Source of the DNA: Bradyrhizobium sp. WSM1417
GTDB taxonomy: Bacteria > Pseudomonadota > Alphaproteobacteria > Rhizobiales > Xanthobacteraceae
DNA: 64,000 bases
Assembly: GCF_000515415.1 (NCBI RefSeq)
Contig: NZ_KI911783.1
Span: 2,532,392-2,596,391, forward strand
Direction: 5' to 3'
The position numbers were made by a program, and so were the translations under genes. Position 1 is the stretch's first letter. Each line of letters begins with the position of its first letter. The notes below the pieces were generated by a model. It made no database searches. It was not told the origin of the DNA and was given only the letters and a program-made list of their open reading frames with translations. This document shows positions 1 to 8,099 of this stretch, one piece after another.

Positions 1-1659
1 GTTCATCAGCGACGCCTCGAAGGCGCCAATATTTCCCTTGGGGTCGCGCGGCGAGCCGTTCCAGGTCGTCGGCACCACGCACTGGTAGTTGTCGATCTTG
101 GTGTCCTTGATCTTGACCCAGTGCGCGAGCGCGCCGCGCGGCGCCTCGGTGAAGCCGACTCCCTTGGCCTCCTTCGGCCAGCTCTCCGGCTTCCACTTGT
201 CGACATTGGCGGTCGAGCTATCGCCGGCCTTGATGCTGGCGACGAGCTTGTCCTGGAAGTAGCGCATCTGGCGTCCGGCCCAGACGGATTCGAGCGCACG
301 CGCCGCCGTGCGGCCGAGCGTCGAGAACAGCGCCGACATCGGCAGGTTCAGATCCCGAAGGAACTTGTCGACCGGATCCTTGAACTCCGCCTTGTTCTGC
401 GCGTAGCCGACGACCCAGCGCGCCAGCGGGCCGACCTCCATGGCGTGACCGCGCCAGCGCGGCGCCTTGATCCAGGAGTACTTGCCGCTTTCGTCGAGCT
501 GCTCAATCGCCGTCTTGGTGCCCTTCGCGTTGGGTCCCAGCACGTAATTCGGCTCGGTGACGCCGTCCCAGGGATGAAGTCCCTTGGTCTCGTCGGGATA
601 TTTGTACCAGGAGTGCACCACGAACTCCTGGATCTCGTCGGGATTGGCGTGGTCGACCGGAAGCACCTCGGACAGGTTGCCGTTGATAATGGCGCCGCGC
701 GGCAGCTTCAGGCTCTTGGCGGAATAGTCGTTGGCATGTTCTGGCACATCGCCATACGAGAGTACGCTCTGGCTCGAAAGGCCGCCGCCATAGAGCCAAT
801 CCTTGTAGAATGAGCCGATCGCCGCCACGTCGGGGAGATAGACCATTTCGTTGAACTCGATCAGACGGTCGATGATCGAGGAGATCAGGTTCAGCCGTTC
901 CATGTTGACGGCGCCGACAGCGCCGGTGCCGTCGACATTGATCGGACAGGGCACGCCGCCGACGAGCCAGTTAGGATGCGGGTTCTTGCCGCCGAAGATG
1001 GTGTGAATCTTGACGATCTCCTTCTGGAAATCGAGCGCCTCCAGATAATGCGCCACCGCCATCAGATTGGCTTCGGGCGGCAGCCTGTACGCCTTGCTGC
1101 CCCAATAGCCATTCTTGAACGGACCGAGCTGTCCGGACTCGACGAACTTCTTCAGCCGGGTCTGCAGATCCTTGAAGTAGCCGGGCGACGACAGCGGCCA
1201 GCTCGAGATCGACTGCGCTAGCGTCGAGGTCGCCCGCGGATCGGCCGAGAGCGCGGAGACCACGTCGACCCAGTCCAGCGCGTGAAGGTGATAAAAATGG
1301 ACGACGTGGTCGTGCACCTGCAGGGCAAGCTGCATCAGGTTGCGGATCGAATTGGCGTTCTGCGGGATGGTGATCCCGAGCGCGTTCTCGACCGCGCGCA
1401 CCGAGGTCAGCGCGTGCGTGCCGGTGCAGACGCCGCAGATCCGTTCGGTGAACGCCCAGGCGTCGCGCGGATCGCGGTTCTTCAGGATCACCTCGATGCC
1501 GCGCCACATCGTGCCAGTGGAGACCGCGTTGCGGATGACGTTGTCGGCGTCGACATTGACCTCGACCCGCATGTGACCTTCGATACGTGTCACGGGGTCC
1601 ACGACGATGCGCTTGCCGGAATTGTCGAGATTGAAGCCGTTGGGAGACTGGATACCCAT
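1..1659 (-). CDS. hupL: Uptake [NiFe]-hydrogenase large subunit HupL (3' end beyond window)
   Basis: Large subunit of the membrane-bound group 1 uptake hydrogenase, which oxidises H2 in the periplasm. The frame is open for 553 codons from ATG at 1659 to the window edge. The N-terminal nickel-ligand motif RICGVC is present about 70 residues in, followed by the family signature CTGTHALTS. Conserved stretches such as [13 protein letters not shown] and [17 protein letters not shown] follow. The C-terminal motif with the other two Ni-Fe cysteines and the maturation cleavage site should lie just outside the window, since the family is about 595 residues. It starts 29 bases after the hupS stop and is surely co-transcribed with hupS. 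No lesion is visible in the part seen. Confidence 0.97.
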   Translation of the reverse strand, partial: MGIQSPNGFNLDNSGKRIVVDPVTRIEGHMRVEVNVDADNVIRNAVSTGTMWRGIEVILKNRDPRDAWAFTERICGVCTGTHALTSVRAVENALGITIPQNANSIRNLMQLALQVHDHVVHFYHLHALDWVDVVSALSADPRATSTLAQSISSWPLSSPGYFKDLQTRLKKFVESGQLGPFKNGYWGSKAYRLPPEANLMAVAHYLEALDFQKEIVKIHTIFGGKNPHPNWLVGGVPCPINVDGTGAVGAVNMERLNLISSIIDRLIEFNEMVYLPDVAAIGSFYKDWLYGGGLSSQSVLSYGDVPEHANDYSAKSLKLPRGAIINGNLSEVLPVDHANPDEIQEFVVHSWYKYPDETKGLHPWDGVTEPNYVLGPNAKGTKTAIEQLDESGKYSWIKAPRWRGHAMEVGPLARWVVGYAQNKAEFKDPVDKFLRDLNLPMSALFSTLGRTAARALESVWAGRQMRYFQDKLVASIKAGDSSTANVDKWKPESWPKEAKGVGFTEAPRGALAHWVKIKDTKIDNYQCVVPTTWNGSPRDPKGNIGAFEASLMN

Positions 1660-1688
1660 GATTGTCCTGCCCTGCTGTGTCTTTTCGA

Positions 1689-2774
1689 TCAGCTATTGTG
1701 GTCGGCGTCTTCGCGCTTGGTCGCGAGCCGCTTGACAGCGGTCACAGCCGCATGCACCGCCACCGCGGCGCCGACGGCGCCGGCCGCCACCATGCCGATC
1801 TGATCGGCGGTCTTCTCGATGCCGAACTGCTTAATGTTGGTGAGACGGTCGTAGAACGAGCCCTTGTCCCAGAAGCCGTCCTCCGAGCAGCCGATACAGC
1901 CGTGACCCGACTGGATCGGGAAGGACACGCCGCCGTTCCAGCGCACGGTCGAGCAGGCGTTGTAGGTGGTCGGCCCCTTGCAGCCCATCTTGTAGAGGCA
2001 ATAGCCCTTGCGCGCGGCCTCGTCGTCCCACTCCTCGACGAACTGCCCCGCGTCGAAATGCGGGCGCCGGTAGCACTTGTCATGAATGCGCTGCGAGTAG
2101 AACATCTTCGGTCGGCCCTGGCGATCGAGCTCGGGCAGCTTGCCGAAGGTGGTGATGAAGGTGACGACGCCGGTCATCACCTCGGCGATCGGGGGGCATC
2201 CCGGCACCTTGATGATGGGCTTGTTGGTGATCACCTTGTCGATCGGAGTTGCCTGTGTCGGATTGGGCTTTGCCGCCTGCACACAGCCCCAGGAGGCGCA
2301 GGCGCCCCAGGCAATGATTGCCATCGCGTCCTCGGCCATCATCTTCAGCTTCTCGACGAACGGCTTGCCGCCGTCGATGCAGAACATCCCGCCTTCGTTC
2401 AGCGGCGGATTGCCTTCCACCGCGAGGATATACTGGCCTTTGTGCTTGGCGCGGGTCTCCTCGAGGATGGCTTCGGCCTGGTGGCCCGCAGCCGCCATGA
2501 TGGTGTCGTCGTAGTCGAGCGAGATCATCGACAGCACCGCATCCTTGACCAGCGGATGCGCGGAGCGGATGAAGCTCTCCGAACAGCAGGTGCATTCGAG
2601 GCCGTGCATCCAGATCACGGGCACGCGCGGCTTAGTCTCGAGCGCGTTCGCGATGCGGCTCGCCGCCAGCGGTCCGAGACTTGTCGCCGTCAGGCTGCAG
2701 AATTTATGAAAGCTCCGACGCGTGATGCCTTGCCGCCTGATCACGCTGTAAAACGTTTCCGTCGCCGCGCCCAT
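1689..2774 (-). CDS. hupS: Uptake [NiFe]-hydrogenase small subunit HupS with Tat signal
   Basis: Iron-sulfur small subunit (361 aa) that passes electrons from the Ni-Fe site of HupL to the membrane. A twin-arginine motif RRSFHK lies at residues 19-24 of a long N-terminal leader, so the folded dimer is exported by Tat. The cysteines of the proximal cluster ([11 protein letters not shown]) and of the distal and medial clusters ([27 protein letters not shown]) are all present. A hydrophobic C-terminal helix ([20 protein letters not shown]) would anchor it in the inner membrane. The frame is intact and of normal family length. A sigma-54-type promoter sits 47-61 bases upstream of the start codon. 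Confidence 0.97.
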   Translation of the reverse strand: MGAATETFYSVIRRQGITRRSFHKFCSLTATSLGPLAASRIANALETKPRVPVIWMHGLECTCCSESFIRSAHPLVKDAVLSMISLDYDDTIMAAAGHQAEAILEETRAKHKGQYILAVEGNPPLNEGGMFCIDGGKPFVEKLKMMAEDAMAIIAWGACASWGCVQAAKPNPTQATPIDKVITNKPIIKVPGCPPIAEVMTGVVTFITTFGKLPELDRQGRPKMFYSQRIHDKCYRRPHFDAGQFVEEWDDEAARKGYCLYKMGCKGPTTYNACSTVRWNGGVSFPIQSGHGCIGCSEDGFWDKGSFYDRLTNIKQFGIEKTADQIGMVAAGAVGAAVAVHAAVTAVKRLATKREDADHNS

Positions 2775-2820
2775 GAATCCTCCCGCCTTCGGCTTTGACT
2801 TTTCGATGACACAAAGGGTA

Positions 2821-2835
2821 GCAAGAAGCAGGCCA
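2821..2835 (-). promoter_or_regulatory. Sigma-54 (-24/-12) promoter of hupSL
   Basis: Read on the minus strand the site is TGGCCTGCTTCTTGC. It matches the consensus TGGCAC-N5-TTGC with the invariant GG and GC at exactly the right spacing. The -12 GC lies 47 bases before the hupS ATG, giving a leader of about 35 bases. Rhizobial hup structural genes are known to use sigma-54 promoters with the activator HoxA. The match is seen in the sequence; its activity is inferred. Confidence 0.75.
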
Positions 2836-2894
2836 ACAGCCTGGAGAGATTCAAAAGTGGAGAGATTCCATAACGTTGCAAATTTGAACCACTT

Positions 2895-4404
2895 TCATGA
2901 ACGGTACGCGAGGACGCTGCCAACACGAGAAGCAGAAACAATTCGATTTGCAGCCGGCAACGAAGTTTCCGGTCCATGCGCGGTGCACACCATGCAGGGA
3001 TCGAACGAGCGCACGATGTGCTGGATCGCAACCGCACGCGGGCCGGCGTCGCCGACATCAGTGCCGACCAGCGCCTGCTCCAGCGGGCCGCCGAGGTCGA
3101 AGGAATCGCGCGGCGAGAAATTCCAGGTGGTCGGCGCGATGATCTGGTAGCGCTCGATCTTGCCGTCGCGCACCGCCATCCAGTGCCCGAGACTGCCGCG
3201 GGCGGCCTCGACCAACCCGACATAGCTTCCGTCGGGGAGCTCGCGCGATTTGTCGCAGAACGGCTCCGACAGCCGCAGCGCGCGCGTCCGCTGCTCCATG
3301 GCGCAAGCGCGATGCGCGCGGTCTCGATCAGGCGCGCGATCACGCGGCTGCGCACGTTGGTGCCGTCCCGCGCGACCAGATCCGTGATCATGCCTGGCCC
3401 GCCACCGTCTGGCGCACGATCGCACCCACCTCGATCGGCTGGCCCGACAGCCGCGGCGCCTTGCACCAGCTATAGGCCGCCGGCTTGTCGGGATCTGGGA
3501 CTGTGCTGCTATGGGCGGGATCCGCAAAGGAATTCCGCATCAGGCATGCGAGACGTCCTCGGTGATCTGCGCCAGCGGCAGCGGTTCGACGATTGCGCGC
3601 TGGCTGAACAGGCCGCGCGGAAACAACTCGCCATCGGCACCATGATAGGCGCCGTAGCTCATCATCGGCCCCGTGCCCCGACCGAGCCCGGTCAATGCCA
3701 GACTGTCCGCAAGCCGCAGGAAATGCGCGAAGTCGCCGCGGCCATCGCGCCAGCCGTCCAGCTCGTCGGCGGTTGCGATCGCCAGCACGTTCTCCAGCGA
3801 ATCCGCGAAGACGATACGCTCGAGGAAACCTCGAAACGCCGTCGTGATCGACAAGAGCCGGATCCGCTCGCCGAGATCGATGGCGCGCGTGGTGCCGCCG
3901 TGCTGGAGCGCCAGGCTGTGGGGCCATTTTCCGGCAATGATCCCATGGTCTCGAGCAGCCGCGCCCGCGCCGGCAAGGCACCGCGCTGCCGCGGGTGGCG
4001 GCAAAGCGCTCGCGCGCCTCCTCGTGCCAGCCATGGGTGGCATAGGCCTCGCGGGCAAAGTCCGGCATAAAGTAGATGTAGAAATGGGTCAGATGGTCGG
4101 CCGCGTTCTCCGCGGCATGGGGGATGTTGGTGGCGAGCAACCCGTTGGGCGCCGCCTCGATCGACATGGCGGCGCGCAGGGCGGCCGCAGCCGCGACCGA
4201 TTACGAGACCGAACAGATGCCGCGGATCCGCGGTGCCAGCGCCAGCGCATCGAGCGGCGGCCGACCTTCCAGGATCTGCTCGAAACCTCGGTAGAGCGGC
4301 GCCGTCGCCTCGGCGCGCATGACGCGGCCACTCTCGACATCGAGGCGGACTTCTAGATCGCCCTCGACGCGGTTGAACGGGCCGATCGGCTTGCCCTTCG
4401 TCGT
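2895..4404 (-). pseudogene. hupV: Decayed hupV (large subunit of the H2-sensing regulatory hydrogenase)
   Basis: The start (GPFNRVEGDLEVRLDVESG, then PLYRGFEQILEGRPP) and the end (SFDPCMVCTAH) are those of HupV/HoxC, the large subunit of the cytoplasmic regulatory hydrogenase. The gene is broken repeatedly. The first nickel-binding cysteine of the N-terminal motif is replaced, reading RIRGICSVS instead of RICGICSVS. An in-frame TAA follows at about 4201-4203, where Gln is expected. Homology then continues in the same frame (ATNIPHAAENAADHLTHFYI), moves by frameshift near 4010 and 3960 (IIAGKWPHSLALQHGGTTRA), meets a stop at about 3540, and jumps frames again near 3530, 3390 and 3300 (WMAVRDGKIERYQIIAPTTW). 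No functional sensor can come from this locus. Confidence 0.9.
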
Positions 4405-5016
4405 CGCGCGACCCGGCGGCACGACCACATGGTCGGCGGTCGCGTTAAGCCCCACGCGGCGCGGCGTCGCGGACTTCGACAACGCGTCGAGCGCGACGAA
4501 CCACGCCTTCGGCACGTCGGTCGGAAGCCCGACCGGAATGCCCGCGAGCTTGGCGGTCTCCAGAAAGTTCTGCCCCCCTTCGAAGCCCGGCGACGTGCAG
4601 GCGATGCAGGCATAGCCGCCCTTGGTGCAGGAGCCGCCGCCGTTCCAGGAGCGCAAGTTGCAGTCGCCGACCGCCTGCGTCGCCTTGCAGCCCAGATGCT
4701 CCATCAGGCAGCCCCGCTCCGACATGGTCTCGGCGCTGGCCTTGAACTCGTAGAACTCGTTGCGCGAGCAGCCGTGACGGGCAAGGTGATTGGCGAGGAA
4801 TTTGGGCCGCCCGTAGGAATCGAGGTCGGTGGCGGCAAGGTCCTTGGTGGTCAGTGCCACGATGGTTTCCATCATCCAGCCCGGATGCGGCGACGTTGAC
4901 ACGTCAACATCGCGACTGAGCTGCCGAGTTGCTTCCTCGAGCACCAGACGGATCACAGCGTAGGAAAGCGCTCGCACCGGCCTTGCAGATCCAAATGGTC
5001 CGCAATTATCGGACAA
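4405..5016 (-). pseudogene. hupU: N-terminally truncated hupU (small subunit of the H2 sensor), read through into hupV
   Basis: From about 4890 the frame gives the C-terminal half of HupU: HPGWMMETIVALTTKDL, then HGCSRNEFYEFKASAE, RGCLMEHLGCKATQ and GGYACIACTSPGFEGG, with the medial and distal cluster ligands intact. The first ~120-150 residues, which include the proximal-cluster CxxC, are absent. The 40 codons before 4890 are unrelated and suggest a deletion or rearrangement junction. There is no stop between the HupU-like and HupV-like parts; the frame runs straight into the hupV remnant near 4404. HupU and HupV together sense H2 and signal to HupT/HoxA in relatives, and that route is lost here. 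Confidence 0.87.
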
Positions 5017-5250
5017 TCGGTGTGATGAAATCCGTCGAAATGAGCGCTCGAACGCGGAATTTAAGCGTCAAAGCGGGACGCGTTGCATTTATCAGTATCG
5101 ACATCTCGTTACTGTACAGCATCGAACGCAACACACGAGCCGATTGTTGCGTAGTCCCAATTAGCGGTGCTCGCTGCCTCCTGCCAAGCTTGGTATACGT
5201 CTGCGAAAATTTTACTCACCAATAGGTCTCTGTTCAATTGGGAGTTCGCC

Positions 5251-5496
5251 ATGGCACGTTTCTACTTTCACCTACGTGCCGGCGACGAGATTACGCTCGA
5301 TGAGGAAGGAACGGAGCTACCAGATTTATCTGCGGCTGAGGGTGAGGCCGTATTAGTCGCGCGGGAGCTTCTAGCCGAAGCGATCAAGAGCGGTACGCCA
5401 GATGTGTCGGAGGTTTTGGTCATCGCAGATGAAGTGGGGCGACCGCTCAGTACCGTACCCCTCGCAACCGTTCTGCCGAGGCTCTTAAAGAAGTAG
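5251..5496 (+). CDS. DUF6894-like small protein
   Basis: An 81-residue protein starting MARFYFHLRAGDEITLDEEG and continuing ELPDLSAAEGEAVLVARELL. This is the pattern of the short DUF6894 family, abundant in Bradyrhizobium and its relatives and of unknown function. The ATG at 5251 is preceded by GGAG at 5241-5244, which decides the start over an in-frame upstream codon. It is a monocistronic gene between the hupU relic and a gene-poor stretch. The family assignment is from memory of its motif; nothing in the sequence points to a biochemical role. Confidence 0.75.
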   Translation: MARFYFHLRAGDEITLDEEGTELPDLSAAEGEAVLVARELLAEAIKSGTPDVSEVLVIADEVGRPLSTVPLATVLPRLLKK

Positions 5497-5800
5497 GGTG
5501 CCTCAGTTAGTGATCTGAGCATCATCCCGACGGTATTGCCGGTCCCGAGCATCCTTATTGCAGATTTATCGGCTTGCCATACGGCAGCGCCGCTATCCAA
5601 ACTGCTGGATGGTGGTCCGACCAGCAGCGTCACTCAAGCGAGCGCTGGATCGCGCGCAGGCCTATTTCTTCAGGCGAACGCCCCTTCAACCTCCGATTCG
5701 TGATGGCCCGTTTCGCTTCTAGGTATCTCCGCACGACGCGTGGAAGCAGGTCTTCCTTTTAAGTTCGCACGATCAGCCTTGTATCTTGTCTATCCGCCCC
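5497..5800. other. No gene recognised
   Basis: About 300 bases after the DUF6894-like gene. Short open frames exist on both strands, but none has a convincing ribosome-binding site, family motif or conserved composition. I see nothing to annotate here. Confidence 0.5.
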
Positions 5801-5869
5801 GCATTCCCGCGGACACGGCTGCGCAATCAACGACGTGTAGGCGTCTCGCACCCTTTCACGGGCGCCGGA

Positions 5870-5962
5870 TTAGCCAAGGCTGAAGATCAAATAGAGCAGG
5901 ATCGCGGCCACGACGACTGTCCAGCCGATCGACGTGGCGAGAGCCCATACTTGCGGCGGCAT
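5870..5962 (-). CDS. Predicted 30-residue single-helix membrane peptide, copy A
   Basis: An ATG-to-TAA frame of 31 codons inside the duplicated segment. The peptide starts MPPQVWALATSIGW and continues with an unbroken hydrophobic helix (VVVAAILLYLIFS) ending near the C-terminus. A purine-rich GGGAGAGG lies about 7 bases before the ATG on the minus strand. The start, stop, ribosome-binding site and hydrophobic core are all kept in the second copy (16239-16331). The five codon differences are two silent and three conservative or terminal replacements. It is too short for most gene callers. I do not recognise a family. It could be a small inner-membrane regulator or a type I toxin-like peptide; both are speculation. 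Confidence 0.5.
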   Translation of the reverse strand: MPPQVWALATSIGWTVVVAAILLYLIFSLG

Positions 5963-5990
5963 CGGACGGCCTCTCCCGATGAAGCTAACG

Positions 5991-6022
5991 AAGAGATCGC
6001 TGGCGCTGGACCGCGATCTCTT
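5991..6022 (-). promoter_or_regulatory. Hairpin upstream of membrane peptide, copy A
   Basis: On the minus strand, arms AAGAGATCGC and GCGATCTCTT form a perfect 10-bp stem around a 12-base loop, 28 bases before the peptide ATG. The equivalent hairpin in copy B keeps pairing through changed bases (a T-A pair becomes C-G, an A-T pair becomes G-U). This supports a structured 5' leader rather than a chance repeat. Confidence 0.5.
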
Positions 6023-6349
6023 GAACCCGCCTGAAAGACTCTTCGAGATGAAAGCCCTTGCCCAGGGTCCACCACTATCAAAAGCCGGACTCGCCCTGTG
6101 AAGTCAAAAACGATTCAGAGGCCAATGGAACAATCGTGACGTTGCGAGCGCGACACACCTAGTAAGCTAGGCCAGCACCGGTGGAGGGCTCGTCCTCGGG
6201 CCGAAGCCAACCAATTTGATATAGAAATGAGTGACAGTGCTCGGCGCGCAAGCCGGCGGCTGAATTGTGGGCTATTTCACAATGCTGATATTTAAAGTGA
6301 GCTAGGTAAGCGTTCGCCAAGTGCCAAATATCGATTTGCCGGGCAGCAG

Positions 6350-6556
6350 ATGGAACGCAAGCTATCATCATTGGAGCGGCAGGCTGCCGACGCTCTCCGT
6401 CGTGCAAGAAGGTTACCTATTGGCGCGGACCGCAACGACTTACGGCAACTTGCCCGAGGGCTTCTTTGGCTGCACCGCAATGGCATGGATGCGTTGATGA
6501 ACGAACGTAGTGGCAATTGGTTAGAAAAGCCGGGGCTAACTGCCGCAGCGCAATGA
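6350..6556 (+). CDS. Small hypothetical protein of the LERQAADAL type
   Basis: A 68-residue frame starting MERKLSSLERQAADALRRAR, followed by LPIGADRNDLRQLARGL. The pattern of a helical 'LERQA-ADAL-ARARxxPxGAERNxL' opening is one I associate with short rhizobial hypothetical proteins. No strong ribosome-binding site is visible (CAGCAG precedes the ATG), and the C-terminal 20 residues look less natural, so this may be a decayed copy. Function unknown. Confidence 0.4.
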   Translation: MERKLSSLERQAADALRRARRLPIGADRNDLRQLARGLLWLHRNGMDALMNERSGNWLEKPGLTAAAQ

Positions 6557-6802
6557 CAGGATGGACCAAACGCCGACATGAGACCGTCGGCTTGAAATGA
6601 TTGAGGTCCCAACTGAGGCGCGGTTGCGAAGCTGCAATTGGGATGGTCAAATTGAAAATGAAAAGCGCGATTGCCGCGGAGTTTTATCCGTCCCAAGCGA
6701 TGAAGGCCATCTCCGGTCACGCGTGATACTGCGCGCGCATATCCTCTAAGGTTAACCTATTCGAGACCACCACCTGCGTAGTTTTGTGAGCGAGAACGTG
6801 AA

Positions 6803-6816
6803 TTGACTTGGATCAA
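6803..6816 (+). promoter_or_regulatory. FNR/FixK-type box
   Basis: TTGACTTGGATCAA matches the FNR/FixK palindrome TTGA-N6-TCAA exactly. Its centre is about 60 bases before the start codon of the DUF3551 gene at 6870. An activator centred at -41.5 would place the transcription start about 18 bases before that ATG. This suggests low-oxygen induction; the activity is inferred. Confidence 0.55.
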
Positions 6817-6869
6817 TATTGCCTCCCGCTTAAGTGCACTAGCGTTGTGTCGACTTCGAGGAGGTTCCA

Positions 6870-7139
6870 ATGCGCACTGTAGCTTTGACTATTCTGATGA
6901 TGAGTATGGTTTTGGCAGCAGGGCAAGCCTCGGCTCAGACCTATGATTTTTCGCCTGCGCCTGCAGGGCCGGATAGCTACTGCTTGCAAGGGCCATATGG
7001 GGCTATCCCGGCAATTGCCAATTCTCCAGCTACGCCCAATGCATGGCCACCGCGAGCGGTACTAACGCCTATTGCGGGGTCAATCCCCGGTATGCGTTCG
7101 CGCGCCAGCGGCGCGGCGCCTATCGGGACCGATACTGAG
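6870..7139 (+). pseudogene. DUF3551-like secreted protein, frameshifted
   Basis: The start is well defined: GAGGAGG at 6858-6864, ATG at 6870, then a signal peptide (LTILMMSMVLAAGQASAQ). After YCLQGPYG the DUF3551 pattern jumps by one base: GYPGNCQFSSYAQCMATASG and CGVNPRYAFARQRRGAY are read in another frame, ending at TGA 7137-7139. The break lies at a GGGG run near 7000, so one extra G is the likely lesion (real mutation or sequencing error). DUF3551 proteins are short exported cysteine-containing proteins common in Bradyrhizobium, of unknown function. The FixK-type box upstream suggests control by oxygen. Confidence 0.8.
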
Positions 7140-7714
7140 CGGCAGTCACGCGGTATCGTAGCACAGTGCTGTCGGCGCAATAGCGGAGGAGCTCGCGAGG
7201 GATTCAGCGCAAACGCCAGATTGTGCTGTGCGATTGGCGCGCGCGAAGGACGGCATCGATCTCCGCAAAGTCCCTGGTGAACCGGACCTTGCCGAGCGTA
7301 GACGCAGTGTCCTTGCGCCCATAACGGAACATTTTCTGGATGAGCTGCAAAACGTTCAATCCGCGTCTCGTTGCACTGCCGCGGTCGAGCTCGGCGTCGT
7401 GTTCCCAGAAGCCGTCCGGGTCGAAAAAGATCATGGGCGTGAAATCGGCAGCCGTCTTTGTCCTACTAGTCTGTTCCGCATCCTCGAACACCTCGCGGAG
7501 AGTGCCGCCACGCCTTGCGCGTAGACGATACCGGTGCGCGATTGGGTAGCAGCGCCTCTTCCGGATGCTATTGTGGAAATGACTTCGCATACGTGGTCGC
7601 AAGGGGGAGGCGCGCCGGCGTTACAGTCGCATCGAAATCAAGTAGCCGCGATCAAAGCTTGTACGTCAAATGGGGCGAAGCGGCTGTCGAGGGACGGGCC
7701 TACAGTGTCGCACG
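7140..7714. other. No gene assigned; unrecognised minus-strand frame at 7204-7602
   Basis: A 132-codon minus-strand frame (7204-7602) has a protein-like middle, for example TPMIFFDPDGFWEHDAELDR and FRYGRKDTASTLGKVRF. It has no convincing start and overlaps plus-strand frames that look no better. I do not recognise it; it could be a relic of a larger gene. Nothing else is visible in this stretch. Confidence 0.3.
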
Positions 7715-7967
7715 TCACGCGCGCTTCTTCGGCTTCGTCTTCTGCTGCCTGTAGGACTGCAGCACCGCCTCGACGGCGCTGATAGCCTTCGCCCTCACGC
7801 TTGAAGAACTCGAGGACGTCCTCATCGACGCGAATGGAAATCGCCTTCTTCGGTGGAATCACGAGCACGGCATCCGACCAATTGACGTCCATGAAGTCTT
7901 GCCAGTCGGGATCATTCTTGATCGCCGCTTTGATCTCCTCGTCGGTCGGCGCCGCATCAACACGCCT
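7715..7967 (-). pseudogene. BrnA-type antitoxin relic
   Basis: The frame DAAPTDEEIKAAIKNDPDWQ, then VIPPKKAISIRVDEDVLEFF and KREGEGYQ, is the ribbon-helix-helix antitoxin pattern of the BrnA family (CopG-like fold). No start codon remains: an in-frame TAG at 7968-7970 precedes the homology. The reading frame shifts at the GEGYQ position, after which AVLQSYRQQKTKPKKRA is found in another frame ending at TGA 7715-7717. No intact BrnT toxin lies upstream. This is a dead remnant of a type II toxin-antitoxin pair. Confidence 0.7.
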
Positions 7968-8099
7968 CTAGTCAGCCTTGCCTTCCGGCGATCACCCCAT
8001 TTTCGCCGCACAATCAACCGGATCAAACCATCGCTGCCACCTACTCGTGTCCGTACGATTGTTTCGTGAAGAACCGATAGTTTGGAGAGTGTCGGAGAC

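Larger units (their letters stand above)
5800..6245. repeat. Dispersed duplicated segment, copy A (partner at 16165-16620)
   Basis: This segment is clearly homologous, in the same orientation, to 16165-16620, with scattered substitutions and small indels. I judge roughly 80-85 percent identity by eye. Shared landmarks are the run GATCAAATAGAGCAGGATCG, a perfectly shared stretch GTGAAGTCAAAAACGATTC, and CATGGACAC-free flanks that diverge at both ends. It has no terminal inverted repeats or transposase and so is not an obvious insertion sequence. It carries a short membrane-peptide gene and an upstream hairpin (annotated separately). It may be a duplicated intergenic gene cassette. Confidence 0.85.

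Noticed and set aside
5800..6245. Repeat as an insertion sequence
   Set aside because: No transposase frame, no terminal inverted repeats and no target-site duplication in either copy.
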